Assembly (NCBI RefSeq): GCF_008365275.1
Contig: NZ_CP043504.1
Location: 2,232,001 to 2,296,000 of the forward strand
Direction of reading: 5' to 3'
Source: Protaetiibacter larvae
GTDB taxonomy: Bacteria > Actinomycetota > Actinomycetes > Actinomycetales > Microbacteriaceae
Length of the DNA stretch: 64,000 bases
Part shown: in pieces, positions 16,426 through 24,965 of the stretch
How the letters are laid out: every line of letters starts with the position of its first letter
Numbering within the stretch: position 1 is the first letter of the stretch
Notes under the pieces: model-generated
Databases searched by the model: none
What the model was told of the DNA's origin: nothing
Seen by the model: the letters and a program-made list of their open reading frames with translations, nothing else
Program-made: the position numbers and the translations under genes

Positions 16426-17681
16426 CGGCAGGGCTCCCCGAGGAGAACACCCTCGGCATCATCGTCGGCAACGCCGCGCGTGCCGTGTCCAAGACGGCGC
16501 GCAAACTGGGTCACGCGGGCGCGCGCCCCAGCCTCGGCGGCTCCTTCCTGGCGCTCGGCGCCGACATCCTCGTCGTGCTGCGCGCGGTCTACGGGCTCAG
16601 CTGGTTCATTCTGCTGTGGGATCGCTACCCGCTCCCCGGAGCCGCCGCGAGCGCCTGGGGGGTGCTGATCGTGGTGATCGTCGGCACCATCATCGGCACC
16701 CGCCTCGGCGGGGACCGGATGCCGACCTGGGCCTTCATCCTCGTGCTCGGCGGACTCGCGACGACGGTCGCCCTCGACTTCGTCGCCGTCTGGGATCTCG
16801 GCGACCCCGGACGCACCCTCACCGCGGCGACCGCGGCGGGCATGGCGCTGCTGCTCGTGGTGACCCAGCGCGGCGCGGCGGAGGTGCTGACCGCGGCCGG
16901 CGTGCTCGGCGTCGCCCTCGCGGTCGCGATGTTCCTCGACACCCCGCCGGGAACCCCCTTCGACGCGGACCATCTCGCACCGCTGCTGTCGGTCGTCGCC
17001 TTCGCCGTGCTGCCCGCCGTCATCGGCGTCGTCGTCGTGAGCGGGTACCGGCGGATGGTGCAGCTCGAGCTCGACCGGGTGCTCGTGCAGAGCAACGTGT
17101 CGGCCCCCCGCTTCGCCGTCGGCATGCTCGCCTCCGAGGAGCTCGCACGCCTCGACCTCGCGGCGGAGCGCCTCCTCGACTCGATCGCCACCAAGAAGAC
17201 CGCGCTGCCTCTCACGCCGAAGACGGCCTCGATCGCCGCATCGCTCGCGACCGAGTTGCGGCTGCACCTCATCGAGGGCCGCCGTGAGACCTGGCTGTAC
17301 CACGCGATCAGCGAATCCGAGATGCTCGGCAAGTCGGTCACGCTCGTCGACAAGTCGGCACTCGCCGGCCTCCTCGACCCCGCCCAGCGCGACGGCCTGC
17401 TCTCGACGGCCTGGCTGCTCGTGAGCGACACCCGCAAGAAGACCAACCCGAACCGCGCCGTCACGGTGCAGATCGGTCCCGTCGCGCCCGCGACGACCCC
17501 GCGCACCGACCGCAAGATCCTCGTGCCGATCGCGATCACGAGCACCGGTATCCGCCGCAATCGTGTCGATCCGTCGATCTGGGCCGCACTCGGTCGGGTC
17601 GGGCGCTACTCTGACTCCACCGAGGGTGGAAGTCTGCGTGTCGACATCGAGGCGCTCGTCGACAACCCCGCCGACGTCTGA
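16422..17681 (+). CDS. Unrecognised membrane protein coupled to a sensor kinase
   Basis: A 419-residue protein I do not recognise. About residues 45-210 carry six hydrophobic segments, beginning near LALGADILVVLRAVYGLSW. The C-terminal half (about 215-419) is soluble: a helical part resembling a dimerisation stalk (FAVGMLASEELARLDLAAER), then LATELRLHLIEGRRETWLYH and an alpha/beta-looking tail. The layout (membrane half, helical stalk, ATPase-like half) resembles a histidine kinase, but no phosphoacceptor His box or G-boxes are visible, so it may be a degenerate kinase or co-sensor. It is translationally coupled to the kinase (ATGA, 16422-16425) and 28 bases before the response regulator gene. 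Its position between kinase and regulator implies a role in that signalling path. Confidence 0.7.
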   Translation: MTAGLPEENTLGIIVGNAARAVSKTARKLGHAGARPSLGGSFLALGADILVVLRAVYGLSWFILLWDRYPLPGAAASAWGVLIVVIVGTIIGTRLGGDRMPTWAFILVLGGLATTVALDFVAVWDLGDPGRTLTAATAAGMALLLVVTQRGAAEVLTAAGVLGVALAVAMFLDTPPGTPFDADHLAPLLSVVAFAVLPAVIGVVVVSGYRRMVQLELDRVLVQSNVSAPRFAVGMLASEELARLDLAAERLLDSIATKKTALPLTPKTASIAASLATELRLHLIEGRRETWLYHAISESEMLGKSVTLVDKSALAGLLDPAQRDGLLSTAWLLVSDTRKKTNPNRAVTVQIGPVAPATTPRTDRKILVPIAITSTGIRRNRVDPSIWAALGRVGRYSDSTEGGSLRVDIEALVDNPADV

Positions 17682-17709
17682 CCCCCCAGCCACCGAAGGA
17701 GAGGCGCCC

Positions 17710-18372
17710 ATGGCAGCCCCCATCCGACTCGCCGTCGTCGATGACCACCGCATGATCCTGAGCGGACTCGCCAACTGGATCCGCAGCGCGACGGACGAGA
17801 TCGACGTGGTCGCCGAGCTCTCCAGCTGGCCCGAGCTGCTCACGCACCCGAGCTTCCCCGTCGACGTGGTGCTGCTCGACCTCGACCTCAAGGACAACAT
17901 CCCCGTCGCCGTGAAGATCTCGGCCCTCAAGGCGAGTTCGGTGCGCGTCGTGCTCATGAGCACGTACTCGGAGCCCAACGTCGTGCGCGAGGCGCTCGCC
18001 GCCGGCGCGCTCGGCTACCTCGTGAAGACGGAGGATGCCGAGATGATCGTCGAGGCGATCCGCGCCGCGTCGCAGGGCGAGAGCTTCGTCTCCGCAGAGC
18101 TCGACCTCGCGATCAACGCGGCCGACATCGGCGGGGCGCCGAAGCTCTCCGCTCAGGAGCGCCGGGTGATGGCGCTCTACGGCGGCGGCGAGCCGGTCAA
18201 GGCGGTCGCCTACCAGCTGGGCATCTCCGAGGAGACGGCCAAGAGCTACCTCAAGCGCATCCGGGAGAAGTACCGGGTGGCCGGCATCGACGTGGGCACC
18301 AAGGTCGCGCTGCGACGCCGCGCCATCCAGGACGGCATCCTCATCCAGGACACCCCCACCGGCTCCTTCTGA
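17710..18372 (+). CDS. LuxR/NarL-family response regulator
   Basis: Two-domain response regulator of 220 residues. The receiver domain (about 1-125) has the acidic pocket DDH at 11-13, the phosphoacceptor Asp57 in VVLLDLDL, and Lys in YLVKTED. The LuxR-type HTH occupies about 150-210 (LSAQERRVMALYGGGEPVKAV to EETAKSYLKRIREKY). AAGGAGAGG upstream sets the start at the ATG 17710; earlier in-frame codons lie inside the preceding gene. It is the third gene of the operon and the expected phosphorylation target of the kinase at 15253. Target genes are unknown. Confidence 0.9.
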   Translation: MAAPIRLAVVDDHRMILSGLANWIRSATDEIDVVAELSSWPELLTHPSFPVDVVLLDLDLKDNIPVAVKISALKASSVRVVLMSTYSEPNVVREALAAGALGYLVKTEDAEMIVEAIRAASQGESFVSAELDLAINAADIGGAPKLSAQERRVMALYGGGEPVKAVAYQLGISEETAKSYLKRIREKYRVAGIDVGTKVALRRRAIQDGILIQDTPTGSF

Positions 18373-18380
18373 CCCCGGGC

Positions 18381-18430
18381 CCATGGCGCGGCTGGAGCCG
18401 CGACCCTGCGGCGGGAGAAACGCCCCCCGC
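18381..18430. repeat. Dispersed repeat, copy B (GCGCGGCTGGAGC type)
   Basis: The 37 bases from 18381 are 34/37 identical, in inverted orientation, to 56899-56935. The unit GCGCGGCTGGAGCCGCGACC (18386-18405) occurs again at 56861-56880 and, inverted, at 56911-56930, with two or three changes. It lies between convergent genes (response regulator and MFS transporter) and may act as a terminator. Confidence 0.6.
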
Positions 18431-19668
18431 TACGCGGTCACGGCTCCCGCTGCGCCACGAACCGGACGGCTCGTGATCCAGGCGCCGGTCGCGGCGATGA
18501 GGATGCCGGGGGCGCACAGCACGAGGCCCAGCCAGGTGGGCGCGAGGTAGCCCCAGCCCGCCGCGATGACCGCGCCGCCGAGGAACGCCCCGAGGGCGTT
18601 CCCGATGTTGAGCGCGGAGTGGTTGACCGCGGCGGCGAGCGTCTGGCTGTCGCCCGCGACATCCATGAGACGGGTCTGGATGGTCGGCGAGAGGGCCGAG
18701 GCCGCGACCCCCACTCCGAACAGGAAGCCGAACAGACCCGCCGGATGCTGCGCGGTGAGCGCCAGTCCGACGAGCATGAGCGCGAACACCCCGAAGCTGA
18801 GGAACAGCGCCCGGAGCACGCCGCGGTCGGCCGCCCAGCCGCCGATGATGTTGCCGACCGTCATGCCGACTCCGAGCGTCACGAGCGCCCACGGCACGAT
18901 GGCGGCGGGCAGTCCGGTCACCTCCGTCGTGAGCGGGGCGACATAGCTGTAGACGGCGAAGAACCCGGCGAATCCGATCGAGCCGGTGAGCAGCGCGAGC
19001 CACACGGCGGGGCGCCGGAAGGCCCCGAGTTCGCGGCGCGGGGTGGCCTCGGGGTCGCCGGGCTGGATCGGAACCGTGAGGCGGATGGCGACGACCGCGG
19101 CGGCGAAGATCGCCGCGACGACGAGATAGGCGGCCCGCCATCCGGCGTTCTGCCCCAGCGCGGTGATGAGCGGCACGCCGACGACGTTCGCGATCGTGAG
19201 ACCCGAGAGCACGAGCGCCACGCCCTGACCGCGCTTGCCGGGTCCCATCAGCCGGGCGGCCACGAGTGCGGCGATGCCGAAGTACGCGCCGTGCGGGAGC
19301 GCCGCGATGAACCGGAACATCACCACGAGGGCGAAGGTCGGGGCGAGCGCCGAGGCGATCGTCCCGATGGTGAACGCGACCGTCAGACCCAGCAGGATGG
19401 TGCGGCGCGGCAGGCGGGCCGCGAACACCGCGATCGTGGGAGCGCCCACGACCACGCCGAGCGCGTACGCGGCGATCATCACGCCGCCCTGCGCGATCGC
19501 GTCGTCCTGCGCGTGCGCCCAGGCGTCCGGCAGCAGGTCCTGGGCGATCTGCGGCAGCAGCCCCATCGCGACGAACTCGGTCGAGCCGATGCCGAAGCCG
19601 CCCAGGGCGAGCGCCAGGAGGGCGAGACGGGTGCGTGCCGGGGAGAGGGGCGGGGCGAGGTCGGTCAC
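18430..19668 (-). CDS. MFS transporter (AraJ/sugar-efflux-like)
   Basis: Major facilitator transporter of 412 residues with 12 predicted spans. The segment FGIGSTEFVAMGLLPQIAQD in the first span and PHGAYFGIAALVAARLM in the fifth are characteristic of the AraJ/YdhP/SotB efflux branch. Gene start: GTG 19668 overlaps the stop of the membrane glycosyltransferase gene (GTGA, 19665-19668), so the two are co-transcribed. The substrate is unknown; relatives export sugars or drugs. Confidence 0.85.
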   Translation of the reverse strand: MTDLAPPLSPARTRLALLALALGGFGIGSTEFVAMGLLPQIAQDLLPDAWAHAQDDAIAQGGVMIAAYALGVVVGAPTIAVFAARLPRRTILLGLTVAFTIGTIASALAPTFALVVMFRFIAALPHGAYFGIAALVAARLMGPGKRGQGVALVLSGLTIANVVGVPLITALGQNAGWRAAYLVVAAIFAAAVVAIRLTVPIQPGDPEATPRRELGAFRRPAVWLALLTGSIGFAGFFAVYSYVAPLTTEVTGLPAAIVPWALVTLGVGMTVGNIIGGWAADRGVLRALFLSFGVFALMLVGLALTAQHPAGLFGFLFGVGVAASALSPTIQTRLMDVAGDSQTLAAAVNHSALNIGNALGAFLGGAVIAAGWGYLAPTWLGLVLCAPGILIAATGAWITSRPVRGAAGAVTA

Positions 19669-20924
19669 GAGAGGGCGGGTTCCGTTCGGATGGTGTCGAT
19701 GAGCGCGGCGATCGCCCAGACGAACAGCACGAGGTAGAGCACGTTGCGTGCGCTGAGCGCGATGAGGAGAACCGTGTCGAGGCCGAGAAGCTTCCCGTAC
19801 AGGTACGGGTAGACGAGCTGGGTGAACGCGCCGATGAGCACCGCGAGCACGGCGGGAGTGCGGAAGCCGCGACCGCCCTCGAGCCGTGCGGCGACGAGCC
19901 CGAAGAGGATCGGCGCGGCGAGCCACCCGGCGAACTGGGGCGAACCGACCTTGTTGAACAGCATGAGCGCGACCGTGAGGGCGAGGAACAGCGCCGGCAG
20001 CAGCTCGGCCGTGGGGCGGCCGCGTCGCACGGCGACGAACCCCAGCACCCCGACCCCGAGCACCGCGAGCACGAGCAGGGGGGTGGACAGCGCCGCCGCG
20101 AGCTCGGTACCCGGGCCGCGCAGCTGGTAGGTGAGGATCTCGTGGTCGTAGTAGATCGAGGTGCCGCCGCCGGCCCACGCGGTCCACATGGCGACCGTCG
20201 CGAGCGGCGACTCGACCTGCAGGCCGCGTCCGCTCTGCTGGGTCACGAAGCTGAACAGGCTCGCGCCGCCCCCGAGGATGAGGCCGACGAGCAGCACGAC
20301 GGCGCTCGTCGCGAACGCGGCGGTGAGCACCGTGAGGCGACTGCGCAACGCCAGGACCGCCGCGGCCACCAGCGCCGCCGGCCACACCTTGACCCACGCC
20401 GCCACCGCGAGCAGCACACCGCCGAGTGCCGGGCGCGCGACGATCACGAGCACCCCGACGATCGACACCGCGGTCGCGAAGGTGTCGATGCGTCCGAGGG
20501 CGACGGGCCCGAGGGCGAGCAGGAACAGCAGCCACCACCAGGCCGCAGGAGCCGTCGCACGGCCCGGGCGCCCCCGATGCAGCAGCACGGCGAACGCCAC
20601 CGCGTCGATCGCCATCGCCAAGGTCAGCCAGGTGCTCGCGTAGAAGGTCCACCCGAACACGGCCGAGGCGGCCATCGGCAGGATCGCGAGCAGCGGATAC
20701 ACCCACGCCGTGTCGATCCCGACCCAGACGCCCGCGTCGATGCCCTGATGCATCCAGAACGCGTAGACGAGCGTGACGTCGCCCATCGGGAGGCTCGGCG
20801 ACACGAGGCAGATCAGTCCGAGCACGAGATGCACGACCACGAAGGCGCCCCACAGCACCGCGGGATGCGTCAGCACCGAGGCGATCCGGGCGCGGACGCG
20901 GGTGCCGACCGCCGCATCCGTCAT
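19665..20924 (-). CDS. Polytopic GT87-like (DUF2029) mannosyltransferase-type protein
   Basis: Integral membrane protein of 419 residues with about 10-12 spans. The N-terminal loop after the first span contains MGDVTLVYAFWMHQ and later RIDTFATAVSIVGVL and AAWVKVWPAALV, which recall the DUF2029/GT87 family of polyprenol-phosphate-dependent mannosyltransferases. Those act on lipomannan or other cell-wall glycans on the outer face of the membrane. The family assignment is by general pattern, not by a decisive motif. ATG 20924 has TACGCT 7 nt upstream, consistent with a leaderless mRNA; the longer frame to 21014 would run through that promoter. It is upstream of and overlaps the MFS gene. Confidence 0.6.
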   Translation of the reverse strand: MTDAAVGTRVRARIASVLTHPAVLWGAFVVVHLVLGLICLVSPSLPMGDVTLVYAFWMHQGIDAGVWVGIDTAWVYPLLAILPMAASAVFGWTFYASTWLTLAMAIDAVAFAVLLHRGRPGRATAPAAWWWLLFLLALGPVALGRIDTFATAVSIVGVLVIVARPALGGVLLAVAAWVKVWPAALVAAAVLALRSRLTVLTAAFATSAVVLLVGLILGGGASLFSFVTQQSGRGLQVESPLATVAMWTAWAGGGTSIYYDHEILTYQLRGPGTELAAALSTPLLVLAVLGVGVLGFVAVRRGRPTAELLPALFLALTVALMLFNKVGSPQFAGWLAAPILFGLVAARLEGGRGFRTPAVLAVLIGAFTQLVYPYLYGKLLGLDTVLLIALSARNVLYLVLFVWAIAALIDTIRTEPALS

Positions 20925-21034
20925 GGATTCCAGCGTACCGGGGCCGATGACACCGGATGACGCGCGGCCCGGCGCCTGGGGCCGGGACAGGAGAAGATCG
21001 AAGGATCCCAACACCTGTTTGTTCTGGAGGCAGC

Positions 21035-21880
21035 ATGTCCCGAATCACTGTCCGCCTGGCCGCCGTGGCCTCGGCGACCGCGATCGCCCTGAGCCTCGCG
21101 GCCTGCGCGAGCACCCCCGACGCCCCGTCCGCCGGCCCCGCCGTGGACGAGGGCTACGTCACCCCCGGCAAGCTCACGGTCGCGACCGGCGAGACCGCCT
21201 ACTTCCCGTACGTGATCGACGACAAGCCGGAGTCGGGCGAGGGCTTCGAGGCCGCCGTCGCCTACGCCGTCGCGGAGGAGCTCGGCTTCGCGCCCGAGGA
21301 TGTCGTGTGGGTGCGCACGAGCTTCGAGTCGGCGATCGCGCCCGGCCCGAAGAGCTTCGACTTCAACATCCAGCAGTACACGATCACCGACGAGCGCAAG
21401 CAGGCCGTCGACTTCTCCTCGCCGTACTACTCGGCCAGCCAGGCGGTCGTCGCCATCTCGGGCGGCAAGGCCGACGGCGTGGACTCGATCGCGGGCCTGC
21501 AGGACCTCGTGCTGGGCGCGATGGCCGGCTCCACGAGCGCGACCACGATCGAGGAGGCCGTGAAGCCGAACGTCGAGCCGCTGCTCTACAACTCCAACGA
21601 GGACGCCGTGGCGGCCCTCCAGGCGAACCAGATCGACGCGCTCGTGCTCGACCTGCCCACCGCCTATTACGCGACGGGCGTCTACATCGAGAACTCGTTC
21701 ATCGTGGGCGAGCTGCCCGGCGCCGGCGTGCCCGACGAGTGGGGCCTGCTGCTCGCGAAGGACTCGCCGCTGACCGCGAAGGTGACGGCGGCCCTCGACG
21801 CGCTCCGCGACAGCGGCAAGCTCGCCGAGATCACCGACAAGTGGCTCGGCTCGGGGCAGGGTGTCGCCCTGCTGAAGTGA
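21035..21880 (+). CDS. Amino-acid ABC transporter substrate-binding lipoprotein
   Basis: Extracytoplasmic solute-binding protein (family 3), 281 residues. The signal peptide ends in a lipobox, SLAAC (Cys24), so it is anchored to the membrane by lipid. The mature part has the SBP_bac_3 pattern: GKLTVATGETAYFPYVID at the start, then NIQQYTITDERKQAVDFSSPYY. TGGAGG at 21025-21030 sets the ATG at 21035. It precedes the permease gene (21 bases) and ATPase gene of the same importer. The ligand is probably a polar amino acid or similar small molecule; exact specificity unknown. Confidence 0.9.
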   Translation: MSRITVRLAAVASATAIALSLAACASTPDAPSAGPAVDEGYVTPGKLTVATGETAYFPYVIDDKPESGEGFEAAVAYAVAEELGFAPEDVVWVRTSFESAIAPGPKSFDFNIQQYTITDERKQAVDFSSPYYSASQAVVAISGGKADGVDSIAGLQDLVLGAMAGSTSATTIEEAVKPNVEPLLYNSNEDAVAALQANQIDALVLDLPTAYYATGVYIENSFIVGELPGAGVPDEWGLLLAKDSPLTAKVTAALDALRDSGKLAEITDKWLGSGQGVALLK

Positions 21881-21900
21881 CAACGCGCTAGCGTCGCCAC

Positions 21901-22776
21901 GTGAGTTCCCCGCCTCCGACCTCGAGCCGGCCCGCCCCCCGTGGGGTGAGCCGGCTCGAGGTCGAACGTCGCGCCTACCGGCGTCGGCAGCAGACCCGTT
22001 CGGTGCTGATCGCCGCGGCTTCGACGATCGTGCTGGCGGTCGTCGTCTGGGCGACGGTCGTCAACACCGAAGGCTGGGCCGCCGTCCAGCGGTTCTTCCT
22101 CGACCCGGCCATCGCGCTCGAGTACCTGTCGAAGATCTGGGACGGCTTCCTCTTCAACCTGCAGGTGCTCGCCATCTCGGTCGTCACGGTGGGCGCGGTC
22201 GCACTCGTCATCGCCACCTTGCGCACCCTGCGCGGCCCCGTGTTCTTCCCGGTGCGCATCGCGGCTGCGGCATACACCGACCTGTTCCGCGGGCTGCCGT
22301 TCGTGATCGTGCTGTACATCGTCGGCTACGGCATCCCGACCATCACGAACACGCGCTTCCCCCCGATCGTGCTGGGCGTGCTCGCCATCACCCTCACCTA
22401 TTCGGCCTACGTCGCCGAGGTGATCCGGGCCGGGATCGAGGCCGTGCACCCCTCGCAGCGGCTCGCCGCGCGCGCCCTCGGGCTCGGCTACGTGCAGACC
22501 CTGGGACGCATCGTGCTGCCGCAGGCGGTGCGCAAGATCGCACCGCCGCTCATGAACGACTTCCTCTCGATGCAGAAGGATGTCGGCCTCGTGTCGATCC
22601 TGGGTGCCGTCGACGCCGTGCGCGCGGCCCAGAACGCGGCCTCGCAGAGCTACAACTTCACGCCCTACATCGTCGCGGGGGTGCTGTTCATCCTGCTCGC
22701 GATCCCCACCATCCGCCTCACCGACTGGTACACCGCGCGCCTGCGCGACCGCGAGCAGATGGGGTCGATCGTATGA
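21901..22776 (+). CDS. Amino-acid ABC transporter permease
   Basis: HisM/GlnP-type membrane subunit, 291 residues with about five or six spans. After a 40-residue basic N-terminus the first span is SVLIAAASTIVLAVVVW. The family loop FRGLPFVIVLYIVGYG and the cytoplasmic EAA loop (EAVHPSQRLAARALGLGY to IVLPQAVRKIAPPLMND) are clear. TAGCGT lies 6 nt before the GTG start although the binding-protein gene ends just upstream, so it may have its own leaderless transcript as well as read-through. Its stop overlaps the ATPase start (ATGA). Confidence 0.9.
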   Translation: MSSPPPTSSRPAPRGVSRLEVERRAYRRRQQTRSVLIAAASTIVLAVVVWATVVNTEGWAAVQRFFLDPAIALEYLSKIWDGFLFNLQVLAISVVTVGAVALVIATLRTLRGPVFFPVRIAAAAYTDLFRGLPFVIVLYIVGYGIPTITNTRFPPIVLGVLAITLTYSAYVAEVIRAGIEAVHPSQRLAARALGLGYVQTLGRIVLPQAVRKIAPPLMNDFLSMQKDVGLVSILGAVDAVRAAQNAASQSYNFTPYIVAGVLFILLAIPTIRLTDWYTARLRDREQMGSIV

Positions 22777-23507
22777 GCGCGCTGCTGGCCGCCACCGAGG
22801 TCTGGAAGTCCTTCGGAGAGCGCGAGGTGCTGCGCGGGATCTCGCTCGAGCTCGCGGCGCACGAGGTGGTGGCCCTCATCGGGCCGAGCGGTTCCGGCAA
22901 GTCGACCTTGCTGCGCTGCCTCAACCTGCTGGAGCCGATCGACGACGGCCGGATCCTGCTGGGCGACGACGACATCTCCGACCCGCGGGTCAAGGCCGAC
23001 CGCGTCCGTGCGCGGTTCGGGATCGTCTTCCAGCACTACAACCTCTTCCCCCATCTGTCGGTGCTCGACAACGTGACCCTCGCGGCACGGCTCGTGCACG
23101 GCACGTCGCGGCGCGTGGCGGAGGAGCGCGGGATGGCGCTGCTCGAACGCATCGGGCTCGCCGACAAGGCGAAGGAGCACCCGGATCGCCTCTCGGGCGG
23201 GCAGCAGCAGCGCGCCGCCATCGTGCGGGCGATCGCGACCGACCCTGAGGTGCTGCTGTTCGACGAGATCACGAGCGCCCTCGATCCGGAGCTCGTCGGC
23301 GAGGTGCTGGATCTCGTGCGCGAGCTCGCGGCCGACGGCGCGACCATCCTCATGGCGACCCACGAGATGGCGTTCGCGCGAGACGTCGCCCACCGGGTGC
23401 TGTTCCTCGACGGCGGGGTCGTCGTCGAGGAGGGCCCGCCCGCGGAGCTCTTCGGCGCGCCACGGGAACCGCGGACCCGGGAGTTCCTCGCCCGGATGCC
23501 GCGCTAA
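22773..23507 (+). CDS. Amino-acid ABC transporter ATP-binding protein
   Basis: ATPase of the polar amino-acid importer, 244 residues. Walker A is GPSGSGKST, Q-loop is in IVFQHYNLFPHL, signature LSGGQQQR, Walker B VLLFDEITSALDPE, and H-loop in MATHEMAFA. These match the GlnQ/HisP family closely. The ATG overlaps the permease stop by 4 bases. Its final 4 bases overlap the end of the convergent NAD(P)HX dehydratase gene. Confidence 0.93.
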   Translation: MSALLAATEVWKSFGEREVLRGISLELAAHEVVALIGPSGSGKSTLLRCLNLLEPIDDGRILLGDDDISDPRVKADRVRARFGIVFQHYNLFPHLSVLDNVTLAARLVHGTSRRVAEERGMALLERIGLADKAKEHPDRLSGGQQQRAAIVRAIATDPEVLLFDEITSALDPELVGEVLDLVRELAADGATILMATHEMAFARDVAHRVLFLDGGVVVEEGPPAELFGAPREPRTREFLARMPR

Positions 23508-24319
23508 CCGCCCAGCAGCTCGCGGATCACGGCCGGCAGCTCGGCGCAGAGGTCGAGCACCGTGAAGGGTCCGCCCCTGCTCGCGCGCCGCGCGGCGAGC
23601 CCGTGGACGACGGCCGCGGCGGCGGCGATCGGCGCGACCGCCCCGGGATTCGCAGCCAATCCGTGTGCGTGGGTCGCGAGCAGCGCCCCCAGCACGCCGG
23701 CGAGCGCATCCCCCGCGCCCGCCGTCGCCGTCCAGCTCGGCGCGGACTGCACGCGCAGCACCCCGCCCGACGGGTCGGCGACATGGCTCGTGTGCCCCTT
23801 GAGCAGCACGACCGCCGAGAAACGCTCGGCCGCCTCGCGCGCGGCACCCGCCGGATCCGCGAGCACCTCCTCGCGTTCGCGGTCGAGCAGCCGGCCGAGC
23901 TCGCCCGCGTGCGGCGTGAGCACCCGGAGACCCGTCGACCGGGTGACCCGTTCGAGCGCCCCCGCGTCGAGCACCGTGGGGACCGGGTCGGCCAGTGCGG
24001 CGTCGAGCGCCGCGGCCGTCAACTGGTCGAGCGAGCCGCCGTCGTGTCCGGAGCCGACCACCCAGGCCTGCACGCGCCCCGGGGCGGTCACGGCTTCGGG
24101 GCGACGCTGCAGCACGAGCCGCGTCGGACGACCCGCCCCGAGGTAGCGCACCATCCCGACACCGGTGCGCAGCGCGGCCTCGACGCCGAGCACCGCAGCA
24201 CCCGGATACCGCGCCGAGCCGGTCACGAAGCCGAGCACGCCGCGCGAGTACTTGTCGTCGTCGGGACCCGGTACCGCGATCCACGCCGCCGCGTCCTCCG
24301 GGCCGAACAGAGCGTCCAT
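23504..24319 (-). CDS. nnrD: ADP-dependent NAD(P)H-hydrate dehydratase
   Basis: Repairs damaged nicotinamide cofactors by dehydrating (S)-NAD(P)HX using ADP; 271 residues. The carbohydrate-kinase-like domain shows GSARYPGAAVLGVEAALRTG near the N-terminus, LTPHAGELGRLL in the middle and the catalytic TAGAGDALAGVLGAL near residue 205. The NnrE epimerase domain often fused to it is absent, so this is a stand-alone dehydratase. ATG 24319 has TATCGT 6 nt upstream and no SD; a start at 24355 would overlap the divergent HAD gene. The promoter overlaps that of the HAD gene back to back. Confidence 0.88.
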   Translation of the reverse strand: MDALFGPEDAAAWIAVPGPDDDKYSRGVLGFVTGSARYPGAAVLGVEAALRTGVGMVRYLGAGRPTRLVLQRRPEAVTAPGRVQAWVVGSGHDGGSLDQLTAAALDAALADPVPTVLDAGALERVTRSTGLRVLTPHAGELGRLLDREREEVLADPAGAAREAAERFSAVVLLKGHTSHVADPSGGVLRVQSAPSWTATAGAGDALAGVLGALLATHAHGLAANPGAVAPIAAAAAVVHGLAARRASRGGPFTVLDLCAELPAVIRELLGG

Positions 24320-24325
24320 GCCGCC

Positions 24326-24335
24326 ACGATAGTTT
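24326..24335. promoter_or_regulatory. Overlapping divergent -10 boxes
   Basis: TATCGT on the minus strand (24331-24326) is 6 nt from the nnrD ATG. TAGTTT on the plus strand (24330-24335) is 6 nt from the HAD-hydrolase GTG. The two hexamers share two bases within a 22-bp gap, so RNA polymerase can probably occupy only one of them at a time. Confidence 0.55.
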
Positions 24336-24341
24336 GGCGAC

Positions 24342-24965
24342 GTGAGCATCAGCATCCCCGGCCGTGTCGTCGTCTTCGACTACGGCGAGGTGATCTCGAT
24401 GTCGCAGAGCGAGCACGACCGCCTCGCCCTGCTCGGCACGGCATCCCAGGAGGCGGCCGACTTCTGGCCGGTGTACTGGCGGCATCGCGACGCTCTCGAC
24501 CGGGGCGAGCTCCGGGTCGTCGCGTACTGGAACGCGGTCGCCGCCGACCTCGGCGCCAGCTGGGATCTGCCCACCATCCAGCGCCTGTGGGCGATCGACT
24601 TCCGCAGCTGGATCAGCGTCGAGCCCGGCACGGTCGAGCTCATCGCCGAACTGCACGCCGGCGGCACCCGCACCGCACTGCTGTCGAATGCGGGCTTCGA
24701 CTTCGGCGACCCGTTCCGCAACTCGCCGATCGCGACCGTGTTCGAGAAGGTGTTCGTGAGCGCAGAGCTCGGCCTGCTCAAGCCCGAGCCCGCGATCTAT
24801 CGCCACGTGATCGCCGAGCTGGGAATCGATGCCTCCCAGCTCGTGTTCATCGACAACAAGCCCGCCAACGTGGAGGGCGCCACCGCCCTCGGGGCGACCG
24901 GGCACGTCTTCACCGGGGTGCACGGCCTCCGGGAGTTCCTCGAAACCCTCGCCCGGGAGGCGTGA
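24342..24965 (+). CDS. HAD-superfamily hydrolase
   Basis: Phosphatase/dehalogenase-type HAD enzyme of 207 residues. Motif I is VVVFDYGEV (nucleophile Asp), motif II LLSNAG, motif III lysine in GLLKPEPAIYRHV, and motif IV VFIDNKPANVEGA. The cap is a small helical insertion (about 25-90), as in haloacid-dehalogenase-like phosphatases of the YihX group. It is leaderless by sequence (TAGTTT 6 nt before GTG) and overlaps the next gene by one base (TGATG). The substrate is unknown. Confidence 0.85.
   Translation: MSISIPGRVVVFDYGEVISMSQSEHDRLALLGTASQEAADFWPVYWRHRDALDRGELRVVAYWNAVAADLGASWDLPTIQRLWAIDFRSWISVEPGTVELIAELHAGGTRTALLSNAGFDFGDPFRNSPIATVFEKVFVSAELGLLKPEPAIYRHVIAELGIDASQLVFIDNKPANVEGATALGATGHVFTGVHGLREFLETLAREA

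Noticed and set aside
22665-24923. A 752-codon minus-strand frame, and similar long frames at 16014-17978 and 11743-13965 (upstream part)
   Set aside because: All are antisense to well-supported genes or extend real genes far upstream through other genes; composition is that of GC shadows.
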